A stretch of 16,824 bases of DNA from Clostridia bacterium (GTDB lineage: Bacteria > Bacillota_A > Clostridia > UMGS1810): NCBI GenBank assembly GCA_017437345.1, contig JAFSBJ010000251.1, positions 1 to 16,824 of the forward strand, read 5' to 3'. Positions 6,451 through 14,005 of the stretch are shown one piece after another (position 1 is the stretch's first letter; each line of letters begins with the position of its first letter). The notes under the pieces were generated by a model. It had not been told where the DNA came from, made no database searches, and saw only the letters and a list, made by a program, of their open reading frames with translations. The position numbers and the translations under genes were made by a program.

Positions 6451-6465
6451 ATTTTATGATAAAAT
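6437..6465 (+). promoter_or_regulatory. Promoter of the GGDEF gene, overlapping the terminator stem
   Basis: TTGTCA (6437-6442), the 3' arm of the terminator stem, and TAAAAT (6460-6465) are 17 bp apart. The same boxes at the same spacing recur in copy B before the nuclease gene, which supports function. The start near 6472 gives a leader of about 50 nt. Confidence 0.5.
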
Positions 6466-6521
6466 CCATACAGGTTTAATGATATTGCGTAAGCACTCAT
6501 ACCTACACTAAACGGAGGGAA

Positions 6522-7634
6522 ATGCGATATATGTCTTATCTTAGTATTATAATACCTGTTTTATCACACATTGTTGCGGTTTTATATATGCAAAAACCAA
6601 GGTATAATAAACCCACCACAGCTTGTTTCTGGGGGATATATGCAATTATTTCCTTGCTTGTTATGATATATATAAAAAATGTTGTTGTCGGATTTTTCAT
6701 TATGCTTTTTTTGCAGGCAATTATTTTCTATATAGCATCTATGGGTTCTGTTAGCGAAAAATCCTTTCTTCTTCTTACATACTCCAACTCGTTTTGCATT
6801 TGTATCGGTATTAATCTGTTTTTATCATCATTCTTTGGTGACAACATGCAATCAAAAATCTTTTCTGCTGCATCTGTTATAATAATGCACTTGTTTTTAT
6901 ACAAATTCCTGATTCCTATTTATAAAAAAACCAGAATATTTCTTTCTTCAGGCTGGTGGAAGTTTAACATTGTATTGGTTTTCTTTTTAATACAATTTTT
7001 AAATCAATATGCTTTTAATATCATTAGCAAAAATAATGCAGGTAATTTAATTCTTGATTTCACCATACACAGCATCATTTTTTATTCAACTTTATTTCTG
7101 ATTTTTGATTCAGTAAAAGATGTTGCCGAAATGAATAAAAAGTCATACGAAAATGATATACTTAAAGATATAGCCTATACAGATGCTTTAACGCGTATGA
7201 AAAACAGAGCAGCATATATGAAGTTTACAAGAAAACAGATGATCAGATACAGAAAAAATAAAAATCTGGACATTATGCTGGTTATAATGGATATTGACGG
7301 CTTTAAAAATATTAATGATGAAAACGGGCACATTGCAGGAGATAAAATATTAAAACAGGTAGCCGATGTTATTGCAAAGCATTGTGAACTGATTAATTGT
7401 AAAAGCTTCAGATTGGGTGGCGACGAGTTTGTTTTACTGTTAGAAAACAAGAAAATCTCAGATGTTAATGATTTGGCAAACAAAATAAACGAAGAATTAC
7501 GAGTGACAAACAATATTACCCTCACTTATGGCTTACAAAAGGTAGATTTTAGTTATGAAAAGCCCTTTGATGTTGCCTTTGAAAAGGCAGATTTAATTAT
7601 GTATTCTAAAAAACATCATAATCAAACAAACTAA
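6522..7634 (+). CDS. Membrane diguanylate cyclase (GGDEF)
   Basis: The protein (370 aa) would make cyclic di-GMP from two GTP at the inner face of the membrane. The N-terminal half (about 5-197) has roughly six hydrophobic helices and no sensory domain I recognise. A short linker leads to the GGDEF domain (about 212-368) with DALTRMKNR (221-229), MDIDGFKNIND (256-266) and an intact GGDEF signature at 299-303. The inhibitory I-site RxxD just before it is missing: Leu290 and Cys293 occupy the Arg and Asp positions, so ordinary product feedback is not expected. GGAGGG lies only 2 nt before ATG 6522 and 11 nt before ATG 6531, so either could be the start. The gene stands alone between two terminators. 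Confidence 0.9.
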   Translation: MRYMSYLSIIIPVLSHIVAVLYMQKPRYNKPTTACFWGIYAIISLLVMIYIKNVVVGFFIMLFLQAIIFYIASMGSVSEKSFLLLTYSNSFCICIGINLFLSSFFGDNMQSKIFSAASVIIMHLFLYKFLIPIYKKTRIFLSSGWWKFNIVLVFFLIQFLNQYAFNIISKNNAGNLILDFTIHSIIFYSTLFLIFDSVKDVAEMNKKSYENDILKDIAYTDALTRMKNRAAYMKFTRKQMIRYRKNKNLDIMLVIMDIDGFKNINDENGHIAGDKILKQVADVIAKHCELINCKSFRLGGDEFVLLLENKKISDVNDLANKINEELRVTNNITLTYGLQKVDFSYEKPFDVAFEKADLIMYSKKHHNQTN

Positions 7635-7644
7635 ATATAACGAA

Positions 7645-7676
7645 AACTGGCAGCATAAAGTGTTGTCAGTTTTTTG
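7645..7676 (+). terminator. Intrinsic terminator of the GGDEF gene
   Basis: An 11-pair stem (7645-7655 with 7661-7671, two G-U pairs) has a 5-nt loop, TAAAG, and ends in a T run (TTTTTTGTTTTT). It lies 10 nt after the stop codon. Confidence 0.8.
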
Positions 7677-7691
7677 TTTTTATGGTAAAAT
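7663..7691 (+). promoter_or_regulatory. Promoter of the nuclease-radical SAM operon
   Basis: TTGTCA (7663-7668), inside the terminator 3' arm, 17 bp, then TAAAAT (7686-7691). The start near 7698 leaves about 30 nt before ATG 7729. Conservation of both boxes and spacing with copy A is the main support. Confidence 0.5.
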
Positions 7692-7728
7692 TATAAAAAA
7701 TTAAACCACAATCAGCGTGAGGTATGAA

Positions 7729-8613
7729 ATGAAACAAAGATTTTTAATTTTAATATCTGTTATTTTAGCTCTGTGCTTTCTCACAGGATGCATAAAATCT
7801 CCCGCAATACCTGAAAAAAACATAGTTTCCTCAGCTTCGCTTCCCGAATTTTCAGGCTCGGCATATATTGAATTAAATGGCAATGTGCCATATTTTTCTT
7901 TGGAGGACTACCCCAAAGAAAGCTTTGAAGAATATAGCGAGCTTGACTATCTGAACAGGTGCGGCGTATGCATTGCAAACATAGGCCCCGACCTTATGCC
8001 CACAGAGGAAAGAGGCTACATAGGCTCTGTTAAACCCTCAGGCTGGCACAGCGAAAAATATGACTTTGTCGACGGGAAGTATCTATATAACCGTTGCCAC
8101 CTTATAGGCTATCAGCTATCTGGTGAAAATGCCAATGAAAAAAACCTTATAACGGGGACAAGGTTTTTAAATGTTGAGGGTATGCTCCCCTTTGAAAATA
8201 TGATAGCAGATTATGTTAGGGAAAGCGGAAACCATGTGCTTTTAAGAGTGACACCAAGGTTTGAGGGAGAAAACCTTCTTGCAAGCGGTGTTATTATGGA
8301 AGCTATGTCGGTTGAAGATGAGGGAGAAAAAATCTGCTTCAATGTGTATTGCTATAATGCACAAAAAGGTGTTATAATAGATTATGCCACAGGCGAAAGC
8401 TATGAAGAATTTAAAGAGCTTGCTTTCCCTGAGAAAAGTGAAAATAAAGAAACGAGAAATTATGTTCTCAACACAAAATCAAGAAAAATTCATTATCCTT
8501 CCTGCAGCGGTGCCAGAGCTACAGCCGAAAAAAACAAGCAGCTCTACAGCGGAAGCTTAAAGGACTTAAAACACATGGGCTACCTTCCCTGCGGAAGCTG
8601 CAAGCCACAGTAA
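7729..8613 (+). CDS. Lipoprotein DNA/RNA non-specific endonuclease
   Basis: This is a 294-residue surface nuclease. The N-terminus has a signal peptide with lipobox FLTGC, so Cys21 should be lipidated and the enzyme held outside the membrane. The beta-beta-alpha nuclease core has NRCHLIGYQL (catalytic His124) and EKNLITGT, whose Asn139 would bind the metal, as in the EndA/DNA-entry nuclease family. A separate C-terminal domain of about 45 residues (NYVLNTKSRKIHYPSC to PCGSCKPQ) has a His and three Cys that could bind a metal. It often accompanies this nuclease type. An upstream in-frame GTG at 7717 belongs to the ribosome site GTGAGGT (7717-7723), so ATG 7729 is chosen. The radical SAM gene follows after 23 nt. 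Likely roles are nutrient scavenging or DNA uptake. Confidence 0.85.
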   Translation: MKQRFLILISVILALCFLTGCIKSPAIPEKNIVSSASLPEFSGSAYIELNGNVPYFSLEDYPKESFEEYSELDYLNRCGVCIANIGPDLMPTEERGYIGSVKPSGWHSEKYDFVDGKYLYNRCHLIGYQLSGENANEKNLITGTRFLNVEGMLPFENMIADYVRESGNHVLLRVTPRFEGENLLASGVIMEAMSVEDEGEKICFNVYCYNAQKGVIIDYATGESYEEFKELAFPEKSENKETRNYVLNTKSRKIHYPSCSGARATAEKNKQLYSGSLKDLKHMGYLPCGSCKPQ

Positions 8614-8636
8614 TGATTTAAAGGAGCAATATTAAA

Positions 8637-10484
8637 ATGCTTAGACAACAAATTGAAAATGTTCTTCCCTTTGTGGAAAAACCTGCCCGATACACAGGCG
8701 GAGAATTAAACAGTGTGTATAAAACACCAAACGAAGATATGGTAAGATTTGCTTTTTGCTTTGCAGATCTCTATGAAATAGGAATGAGCCATCTGGGAAT
8801 GAAAATCCTCTATTCTCTTTTAAATGAAAGAGAGGATGTATGGTGTGAAAGAGTTTTTGCACCATGGATAGACATGGAAGAGCAAATGAGGAAAAACGAT
8901 ATTCCCCTCTATGGTCTTGAGAGTATGGATGCTATATGCGATTTTGACTTTTTAGGCTTTACTTTGCAATATGAAATGTGCTATACAAACATCTTAAATA
9001 TGCTTGACCTTGCAAAAATCCCCCTTCTTGCAAAAGACAGGGGCGAAGGTATGCCTTTTGTTTGCGTGGGAGGGCCTTGTGCCTATAGTGCCGAAGCGCT
9101 TGCCGACTTTGTGGATTTCTATATTTTAGGTGAAGGTGAAGAAGTTAACCTTGAAATTATAGACGCCTACAAAGAATGGAAAAAGCAAAAAGGCACAAGG
9201 CAAGACTATCTTAAGATGATAGCTAAAATCGAAGGAGTTTATGTTCCGTCGTTTTACGATATAAGCTATAACGAAGATGGCACCATAAATAAAATCGACA
9301 CTAAATACGACTTTGTTCCCAAAAAGGTTAAAAAGCGTATTATAGTTGATTTGGATAAGGTCTACTACCCCGAAAAATTAGTTGTTCCCTTTATTGAAAT
9401 TGTTCACGACAGAATTATGCTGGAGGTATTCCGCGGATGCATAAGAGGCTGCCGCTTCTGTCAGGCGGGAATGATATATCGTCCTGTTAGAGAAAAAAAG
9501 GCAGGAACCCTTATCGACAGCGCCCAGAAGCTTATTGATTCCACAGGCTATGAAGAAATAAGCCTTTCATCTCTTTCCACAAGTGACTACACCTGCCTGA
9601 GAGAATTTACCGACGGTCTTTTGGAGATAACCGAAAAGGAAAATATTTCCCTTTCCCTTCCCTCGCTTCGCCTTGATTCATTCTCAATGGAGCTGATGGA
9701 AAAGGTTCAGAAGGTGAGAAAAAGCTCATTAACCTTTGCACCGGAAGCAGGAAGCCAAAGAATGAGAGATGTTATAAACAAAAACATCACCGAAGAAAAC
9801 CTTTTAACAAGCGCAAAGATGGCATTTGAAGGGGGCTACAGCTCAATTAAGCTCTATTTTATGATAGGTCTGCCCTTTGAAGAAATTGAAGATGTGCGCT
9901 CAATTGCCGACCTTTCAAAGAAGGTTGTGTATCAGTATCTTAGTGTTCCAAAGGAAAAACGCTCACCCGGACTCAGAATTACAACCTCCGTTGCATCCTT
10001 TGTGCCAAAGGCATTTACTCCCTTCCAATGGGCAAAGCAGGACGACAACGAAACCCTAAAAACAAAGCAGCTCGCCCTTAAAGAAGCTATGAACGATAAA
10101 AGAGTTAAATATAATTACCACGAAGCTCCGGTAAGTGTTCTGGAGGGTGTGTTTGCAAGAGGTGACAGAAGGCTTTCAAGGGTTCTTTTAAAGGCTCACG
10201 AAAAGGGAATTAAATTTGATGGCTGGAGCGACCAGTTCTCCATGGAAAAATGGGAAGAAGCCTTCAGGGAATGTGGAATGACAAAAGAATTCTATACCAG
10301 AGAGAGAAGCTTTGACGAAATTCTCCCCTGGGATATGATAGATGTTGGAGTTACAAAGCAGTTTCTTATTTCAGAAGCAAAAAAAGCACAGATGGCAATA
10401 ACCACACCAAACTGCCGGGAAAAATGCTCAAACTGCGGGGCAGCCTGCTTTAAAGGAGGGGTATGCTTTGAACCAAGAAAATAG
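8637..10484 (+). CDS. TIGR03960-type B12-binding-like radical SAM protein
   Basis: The protein is 615 residues, normal for the family. The N-terminal part (about 1-200) resembles the B12-binding fold of radical SAM enzymes, with CVGGPCAYS (143-151) and LGEGEE (164-169). The radical SAM domain (about 250-480) has the cluster motif CIRGCRFC (Cys268, Cys272, Cys275) for the 4Fe-4S that cleaves S-adenosylmethionine. The C-terminus has five more cysteines (593, 597, 600, 604, 610), perhaps a second metal site. The reaction is not known to me. The DUF2344 gene downstream overlaps it by 17 nt, and the two are fused in some organisms, so they should act together. AAGGAG lies 10 nt before the ATG. Its usual neighbour spoIVFB is 3.65 kb upstream. 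Confidence 0.9.
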   Translation: MLRQQIENVLPFVEKPARYTGGELNSVYKTPNEDMVRFAFCFADLYEIGMSHLGMKILYSLLNEREDVWCERVFAPWIDMEEQMRKNDIPLYGLESMDAICDFDFLGFTLQYEMCYTNILNMLDLAKIPLLAKDRGEGMPFVCVGGPCAYSAEALADFVDFYILGEGEEVNLEIIDAYKEWKKQKGTRQDYLKMIAKIEGVYVPSFYDISYNEDGTINKIDTKYDFVPKKVKKRIIVDLDKVYYPEKLVVPFIEIVHDRIMLEVFRGCIRGCRFCQAGMIYRPVREKKAGTLIDSAQKLIDSTGYEEISLSSLSTSDYTCLREFTDGLLEITEKENISLSLPSLRLDSFSMELMEKVQKVRKSSLTFAPEAGSQRMRDVINKNITEENLLTSAKMAFEGGYSSIKLYFMIGLPFEEIEDVRSIADLSKKVVYQYLSVPKEKRSPGLRITTSVASFVPKAFTPFQWAKQDDNETLKTKQLALKEAMNDKRVKYNYHEAPVSVLEGVFARGDRRLSRVLLKAHEKGIKFDGWSDQFSMEKWEEAFRECGMTKEFYTRERSFDEILPWDMIDVGVTKQFLISEAKKAQMAITTPNCREKCSNCGAACFKGGVCFEPRK

Positions 10485-11115
10485 ATTTATCTACAGAATA
10501 AAATACACAAAGGGTGAAATGGTTAAATACATTTCCCACCTTGATTTTTTGCGATGCGTAAATCGCAGCTTCAAAAGAGGCAAAATCCCCGTTAAATATT
10601 CAAACGGATTCAACCCTCATGTGCTTTTAAACATTGCCCTGCCCTGTCCTGTTGGGGTGAGCAGTGTGTGTGAATTATTAGACATTGAGCTCTATGAAAA
10701 AATGGACTGCGAAGAAATTAAAAAGCGTCTTTTAGCTTCTCTCCCCGTTGGAATTGAAGCACTTGAGGTCTGGGAAAGAGGCGACAGCCCCGACTTTTTT
10801 GAAATTTCCTCAGCTCTTTATGACGCAAGCTTTTCATCAGATAAAGAAATAGACATCGGAAAGTTTATTGCTGAGCCTCTTGTTATGACAGAGAAAAAAT
10901 CAAAAAGGGGAATGAAGGAAGTTAATATAAAAGACTTTGTAAGGGATATGCAAATTGTCTCTGCCGATAACAAAAGCTATAAGCTTATTATGACAATTGA
11001 TGCCGGAGCTAAAAGCAACCTAAAGCCTGAGCTTCTTTTAAATTCTATGGCAAAATATTTTGAGGCTGAATTTAAGGATATTAAGGTAGAAAGAAAAGAG
11101 ATATATTTTAATTAA
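10468..11115 (+). CDS. DUF2344/TIGR03936 radical SAM-associated protein, TTG start
   Basis: This 215-residue protein is the usual partner of the upstream radical SAM enzyme. The N-terminus has the family features: RIKYTKGEMVKYISHLDFLR (residues 6-25), then RGKIPVKYSNGFNPH (37-51) and a PVGV motif. I see no known catalytic motif and give no function. A role in binding the substrate of the partner is plausible. The start is TTG 10468, set by a strong AAAGGAGGGG 6 nt upstream inside the radical SAM gene; the nearby ATG at 10463 is out of frame and stops after two codons. The 17-nt overlap implies coupled translation. Confidence 0.88.
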   Translation: MNQENRFIYRIKYTKGEMVKYISHLDFLRCVNRSFKRGKIPVKYSNGFNPHVLLNIALPCPVGVSSVCELLDIELYEKMDCEEIKKRLLASLPVGIEALEVWERGDSPDFFEISSALYDASFSSDKEIDIGKFIAEPLVMTEKKSKRGMKEVNIKDFVRDMQIVSADNKSYKLIMTIDAGAKSNLKPELLLNSMAKYFEAEFKDIKVERKEIYFN

Positions 11116-11126
11116 ATCAGTTGAAC

Positions 11127-11301
11127 AAATTATTGTTTAATGGCTCGATGCCATTAAACAATAACAGTGAAGAGAGAAAAGATAAGAGAGAAGAGATTCG
11201 GAACAAAGCCGCCAGAGGCGGCTTTGAACCATTTCTATTCACTATTCTCTATTCACTTTTATCTATTATTGTTTATCGCATCGAGCGATAAACAATAATT
11301 T
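11127..11301. repeat. Hairpin-tipped palindromic element (175 bp)
   Basis: The ends are AAATTATTGTTTA and its inverse, as in the elements at 5148 and 14027. Each end is itself a hairpin: 11130-11144 pairs with 11150-11164 (15 bp, loop TCGAT), and 11266-11279 pairs with 11285-11298 (14 bp, loop ATCGA). The two hairpins differ in the upper stem, but both remain perfectly paired. In between lie purine-rich (left) and pyrimidine-rich (right) arms that are roughly complementary, around a central hairpin at 11204-11226 (10 bp, 3-nt loop). There is no coding content. It is probably a small non-autonomous repeat whose ends work as folded single strands. Confidence 0.7.
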
Positions 11302-11312
11302 ATCTCAATAAA

Positions 11313-11354
11313 AGAGGGTTTAAATTAATTCGTTGAAATTAATTTAAACCCTTT
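11313..11354. terminator. Bidirectional intrinsic terminator
   Basis: A perfect 15-bp stem (11316-11330 with 11337-11351) has the loop CGTTGA and can be extended by A-U and G-U pairs. On the minus strand it is followed by CTCTTTTATT and ends the SLH gene about 45 nt after its stop. On the plus strand it is followed by TTTGTTATTGTTCTTTTT and can end the DUF2344 operon. Confidence 0.8.
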
Positions 11355-11396
11355 GTTATTGTTCTTTTTGCGTTCCGGATTTTTATTTAATATTGT

Positions 11397-12044
11397 TTAT
11401 TCTACCGGGATACCATCTCTTAAAGTCTTTCTTATGGTGCCATTTTCTCCGTTTAAAATCTTATATTCCACAGCATCAGGTTTTTTAAATTCCTCCATAA
11501 TCGGAATATCCAGAGCACGATATATAATAAGCGCCACATCTGCCCTTATTGCGGGAGTGTCTGTTTCAAACGAAAAACCCTCTGTTATACCATGCTGACT
11601 TGCAATCATTTTAAAGCCTGCCGGAAAACCGCCCCTCACTTCTGCAATTGGAGAATAGCCCAGAATTCCAACTACCATTTTTATTATCTCTTCGTTGGTA
11701 ATATTGTTTTCAGGATTGAAAATTCCATTTTCATCACCACATACAATTCCTTTTTCATTAAGAGCGTATATGTATTTATAGCCCCAGTGAGAATCAGAAA
11801 CATCCGGAAATACATTGCCGCCATCAACAGCCTGTGTGCTGAGTCCGGCTGCAACACAAATCATTTTTGCAGCCTCGGCGCGTGTTATGTTATCATCAAG
11901 ACGAAGATTACCATCTTCGTCGCCAACCATAATTCCAAGCTTTTTGAGGTCTTGGGTGTGGCTTTGAATATCTGCGGCATCTTGTGCATACGCTGTGCCA
12001 AACAGCATAATAAATATTAAACATAAAGAAAGTATTTTTTTCAT
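11397..12044 (-). CDS. Secreted SLH-domain protein (215 aa)
   Basis: The protein has a clear signal peptide (MKKILSLCLIFIMLFGTAYA) and then almost nothing but S-layer homology repeats. One repeat has NLRLDDNITRAEAAKMI, the second starts FPDVSDSHWGYKYIYALNEK, and a degenerate third is near FKMIASQHGI. SLH domains bind secondary cell-wall polymers, so it should sit on the wall. Without an effector domain it may be a small wall-anchored accessory subunit. The frame is open to 12077, but the start at 12044 follows AGGAGG by 6 nt and begins the signal peptide, so it is preferred. It starts 10 nt after the M56 gene stop and should belong to the BlaI-type operon, perhaps as an effector or partner of the sensor. 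Confidence 0.85.
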   Translation of the reverse strand: MKKILSLCLIFIMLFGTAYAQDAADIQSHTQDLKKLGIMVGDEDGNLRLDDNITRAEAAKMICVAAGLSTQAVDGGNVFPDVSDSHWGYKYIYALNEKGIVCGDENGIFNPENNITNEEIIKMVVGILGYSPIAEVRGGFPAGFKMIASQHGITEGFSFETDTPAIRADVALIIYRALDIPIMEEFKKPDAVEYKILNGENGTIRKTLRDGIPVE

Positions 12045-12054
12045 AATGGTCCTC

Positions 12055-13593
12055 CTAATAAATAATATATTGTCCACTTATTTTCCATTCATTATCCGTT
12101 GATGATTTAATAGTTATGTTATATGTGTGATTTGAATCATATCCTAAAAACGAATAAACATTTTTTCCATTTGCCACAACCACAGCCTCGTCAACCTTTT
12201 GTCCTGTGGCGCTGTCAAATATGGATAACTGCATAAGACTTTCGCTGTTCAAATCAAAATACAATGAAATATTTCCATTTTCATCACACTTAATATCCGA
12301 ACTGCAAATCTCCCCGTCTGTCCATGTGTAGCTTCCTTTTGTATAGCTTCTGTCAAGCTCCGCTTTCCCGTTGGAAAGATCAATGCCATTATTTTTCAGT
12401 GAGCTTTCTATGGTTTCCATGTTTATTTTTTCATAGCTTAAAATCTTATAACCCATATACAAATCATCAGATGTTAAATTTGTTTTATATTCAAACTGCT
12501 TCGTCCTTACTGTCGGAAGCACCTGCGGAGCCTCATCAGGCGTTTCCGGAGCTGTTTTTTCGGGTGAAAGGTTTAGTTTGGGGAAACTTAGATTTGCGGT
12601 AAAATTATTTTCCTTTAAATCGCCAATCTTATTTGATGCCGGAATTTTTGCCACATATGCATCGGTTCCGAAAAGCGGAAACAGAAAAACGCAGATAATA
12701 AATGACAAAAGCTGTATATACAAGGGTTTGTTTTTATATCCTGCAAGATTTTTTGCTCTTAGCTTAATCTGATTTGAAAAGGAGCATATTGTGGTATTTG
12801 CTTCTTTTTTATCTTCGAGTTTGGAAAACTCCAGCATAGAATTAAGATATGAGGCAATATCGCCTTTATTTTTTATAACAGCTTCATCGCAGGCAAGCTC
12901 AATATCATATGAAAAACACCTAAGCACAAGCCACACAAAGGGATTGAACCAATGAACCGACAATATAGCCCACGCTGCAAGCTTTGTGATGTGGTCAAGT
13001 CTTTTTATATGCATTTTTTCGTGGGCTACTATGTTTTCTCTGTTTTCTTCGCCCACATCATAGGGAATGTATATCTTTGGTTTAAATATTCCAAAAACAA
13101 AAGAAGAAGAAATATGCTCCGAATAAAAAATCCCATCATCATATTTAACAGCAAAACGAAGCTTTCTTTTAAGCACCACCCAGGAAAAGAGCATATAAAA
13201 ACCCATTGCTATGCACCCACCAAGCCATATAAAGGAAAGAAGCATTTTGTTTGCATCTCCATTTGACGAGGCTGAATGAACCATTTGATAAACAGAGCCA
13301 TCGTCTTTTTTGATTTCTGACGCTTCATATGAATAATCAAAGCTTTGAGAAGATTTGTTATAAACAATGCTTGATTCTTCTCTGTGATTTTCTGCAATAT
13401 TAAATATGCTTAAATTGCTTTCAGGCAGAGCCGGGCAAAGAAGCCTTAATGCAATAAGAAGATACAAGAGCATAAGATGGCTTCTTGAAAATCCTATCTT
13501 TTGAAGCGCAGCCTTTAGAATAAGGATGATAGCTCCCGGTATGCAGGCTGCCATGCTCATTTTTATTACGGAGCAAAACACATCGTATAGCAT
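12055..13593 (-). CDS. M56 (BlaR1-type) membrane metalloprotease with a novel C-terminal domain
   Basis: The 512-residue protein has membrane helices near 10-30, 38-56, 117-141 and 290-309, with a further hydrophobic segment near 204-225. The M56 zinc site is HEKMH (His191, Glu192, His195) with ELACDEAV (231-238) supplying the third ligand. In BlaR1/MecR1 such a protease is switched on by an outside sensor domain and destroys the repressor. Here residues about 320-512 are extracytoplasmic, with beta-rich YTWTDGEICS-like segments, but show no penicillin-binding Ser-x-x-Lys domain. So the signal is probably not a beta-lactam and is unknown. The start directly abuts the stop of the upstream BlaI-type gene, typical of coupled translation. 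Confidence 0.88.
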   Translation of the reverse strand: MLYDVFCSVIKMSMAACIPGAIILILKAALQKIGFSRSHLMLLYLLIALRLLCPALPESNLSIFNIAENHREESSIVYNKSSQSFDYSYEASEIKKDDGSVYQMVHSASSNGDANKMLLSFIWLGGCIAMGFYMLFSWVVLKRKLRFAVKYDDGIFYSEHISSSFVFGIFKPKIYIPYDVGEENRENIVAHEKMHIKRLDHITKLAAWAILSVHWFNPFVWLVLRCFSYDIELACDEAVIKNKGDIASYLNSMLEFSKLEDKKEANTTICSFSNQIKLRAKNLAGYKNKPLYIQLLSFIICVFLFPLFGTDAYVAKIPASNKIGDLKENNFTANLSFPKLNLSPEKTAPETPDEAPQVLPTVRTKQFEYKTNLTSDDLYMGYKILSYEKINMETIESSLKNNGIDLSNGKAELDRSYTKGSYTWTDGEICSSDIKCDENGNISLYFDLNSESLMQLSIFDSATGQKVDEAVVVANGKNVYSFLGYDSNHTYNITIKSSTDNEWKISGQYIIY

Positions 13594-13950
13594 TTATTTC
13601 ACCCTACCTATAATATTGCGGATTTCTTCAATCTCCTTATCGCTGAGATTTCTCTCTCTCACAAAAGAAGCGATAAAAGACGGAAGTGAGCCATCAAAGG
13701 CATTATCAACCACATATCCGCTTTCAAAGGATTGCACCTCATCTTTTGATATAAGCGAAGATACTATGCTATTTTCATTTTTAAGATAGCCCTTTTCGGA
13801 AAGCTTTTTTACCATAGTATAGGTTGTGGATTTTTTCCATCCAAGGTCACTAAGGCAAATTTTAACAAGCTCTCCTGACTGAAGGGGTTCATTTGCCCAT
13901 ACAACGCTCATAAACCTATAGTCGCTTTCGCATAATTTCACCTGTTTCAT
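13594..13950 (-). CDS. BlaI/MecI-family transcriptional repressor
   Basis: This 118-residue winged-helix repressor has the DNA-binding part at about residues 6-75, with CESDYRFMSVVWANEPLQSG at the start and GWKKSTTYTMVKKLSEKGYL as recognition helix and wing. A short C-terminal dimerisation part follows. Family members bind as dimers to operators in their own promoter and are cut or released when the paired M56 protease is activated. The M56 gene follows without a gap and two dyads lie in the promoter region, so autoregulation of the three-gene operon is likely. GAGGGTG lies about 5 nt before the ATG. The inducing signal cannot be read from sequence; linkage to a non-beta-lactam sensor argues against calling it blaI. 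Confidence 0.9.
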   Translation of the reverse strand: MKQVKLCESDYRFMSVVWANEPLQSGELVKICLSDLGWKKSTTYTMVKKLSEKGYLKNENSIVSSLISKDEVQSFESGYVVDNAFDGSLPSFIASFVRERNLSDKEIEEIRNIIGRVK

Positions 13951-13965
13951 ATTTTCACCCTCTTG

Positions 13966-14005
13966 GTCTATAATTATAAACTACAGTTAGTCTATCACAA
14001 TAGAC
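13966..14005 (-). promoter_or_regulatory. Tandem dyad operators for the BlaI-type repressor
   Basis: Two GTCTAT-N4-ATAGAC-type palindromes lie 24 bp apart, centre to centre. The one at 13990-14005 is perfect. The one at 13966-13981 has one mismatch (ATAAAC). A third overlapping dyad, ACTACAGTTAGT at 13980-13991, contains TGTAGT on the minus strand, resembling the BlaI/MecI half-site. The perfect site covers the -10 and spacer of the promoter; the other lies over the start of the transcript. Confidence 0.55.

Larger units (their letters stand above)
6409..6465 (+). repeat. Terminator-promoter module, copy A
   Basis: This 57-bp segment is similar along its length to 7632-7691: a TAAATATAA start, an AACTG...CAGTT hairpin, a T tract, then TAAAAT. 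The hairpin and the promoter it contains are listed separately. The copies differ in loop and stem, so they are diverged rather than a recent duplication. Confidence 0.6.
7632..7691 (+). repeat. Terminator-promoter module, copy B
   Basis: This is the diverged second copy of the module at 6409-6465. It begins exactly at the stop codon of the GGDEF gene. Together the copies bracket the diguanylate cyclase as direct repeats about 1.22 kb apart. Confidence 0.6.

Noticed and set aside
7717..7728. Upstream GTG start for the nuclease gene
   Set aside because: The GTG is part of GTGAGGT, the ribosome site for ATG 7729. The same motif serves the isomerase gene.
11127..11301. CRISPR array from the repeated TTATTGTTTA words
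   Set aside because: The repeats are inverted hairpin arms at element ends, not regularly spaced direct repeats with unique spacers, and no cas genes are present.
12055..13950. Beta-lactam resistance regulator blaR1-blaI
   Set aside because: There is no penicillin-binding sensor domain in the M56 protein and no beta-lactamase or PBP gene nearby; the SLH gene takes that place.
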